Source: Karalla daura (taxonomy: Eukaryota > Chordata > Actinopteri > Chaetodontiformes > Leiognathidae). From it: DNA of 64,000 nt. Shown here one piece after another: positions 63,851-64,000 of this stretch; position 1 is the first letter of the stretch; each line of letters begins with the position of its first letter. Made by a program: the position numbers and the translations under genes. Below the pieces are notes generated by a model. That model was not told the origin of the DNA. It did no database searches and worked only from the letters and a program-made list of their open reading frames with translations. The stretch lies in NCBI GenBank assembly GCA_029224185.1, contig CM055194.1:21230674-21294673 (forward strand). Reading direction: 5' to 3'.

Positions 63851-64000
63851 TGACACAGACTGACAGTGGTTAGTGGTTATACACTGTGTCAGTCTGAGCT
63901 CCCAGCACAGAAAAGCGATGCCATGGTTTTAAAACATGACTCAATATATAGTTACATGCTATGTAACTGGTATGTATCTATATTCTAAATTACATTATAT

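Larger units (their letters stand above)
53799..64000 (-). other. Large rnf220 intron (at least 10.2 kb), no coding exon found
   Basis: Both strands were scanned for the missing rnf220 N-terminal exon and for other genes; no convincing coding was found. It holds dispersed repeats (separate entries), microsatellites, and several regulatory-looking blocks. 61000-61700 and 62000-63770 contain nothing recognised. Confidence 0.55.

Noticed and set aside
63313..63853. Long ORFs on both strands around the terminal (CA)n
   Set aside because: Cys-Val or Thr-His runs come from the microsatellite; open frames over CA repeats are expected.
53799..64000. N-terminal rnf220 exon within the window
   Set aside because: Minus-strand frames were searched for the expected N-terminal segments; none matched, so it is placed outside.

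Overview
The window is vertebrate, most probably a ray-finned (teleost) fish. The introns are short (often 80-500 bp), (CA/TG)n microsatellites are dense, several dispersed repeats are of types I know from teleost genomes, and the proteins are all vertebrate families. No bacterial features, CRISPR arrays, RNA genes or long mobile-element ORFs are visible. Identifications come from reading translated exons and splice sites; no database search was run.

Positions 1-37573 (+ strand) hold the 3' part of an obscurin gene (obscn), the giant sarcomeric M-band/sarcoplasmic-reticulum linker protein. I resolve 76 coding exons. The first 36 each encode one Ig domain (window starts inside one). A large exon follows with a Lys/Glu-rich disordered stretch, an IQ motif and another Ig. 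Then come linker exons, an SH3 domain, a RhoGEF (DH) domain, a PH domain, two Ig domains, an acidic linker, one more Ig, protein kinase domain 1, a long Ser/Arg-rich linker, one Fn3 domain and protein kinase domain 2, ending at a stop at 37171-37173. IQ-SH3-DH-PH upstream of two kinases identifies obscurin rather than SPEG.

Positions 38183-43020 (- strand) hold guk1, cytosolic guanylate kinase. Seven coding exons give 197 residues, the size I recall for human GUK1, plus one non-coding leader exon. It is tail to tail with obscn, with stop codons about 1 kb apart.

Positions 44595-64000 (- strand) hold the 3' part of an RNF220-type E3 ubiquitin ligase gene. Thirteen exons encode the C-terminal 338 residues, ending in a C3HC4 RING. 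The N-terminal exon is not found and should lie beyond 64000. The last 10 kb is one intron with several non-repetitive, homeodomain-core-rich blocks that look like regulatory elements.

I found no clearly new system. The best leads are recent tandem amplification of Ig exons in obscn; a GC-AG intron built around a telomere-like repeat; a candidate 15-nt in-frame microexon in kinase 2; an open-frame retained intron giving guk1 an alternative C-terminus; a NAGNAG acceptor inside a poly-Ser CAG repeat in rnf220; two copies of a palindromic transposon family in obscn introns; and putative regulatory blocks around rnf220.
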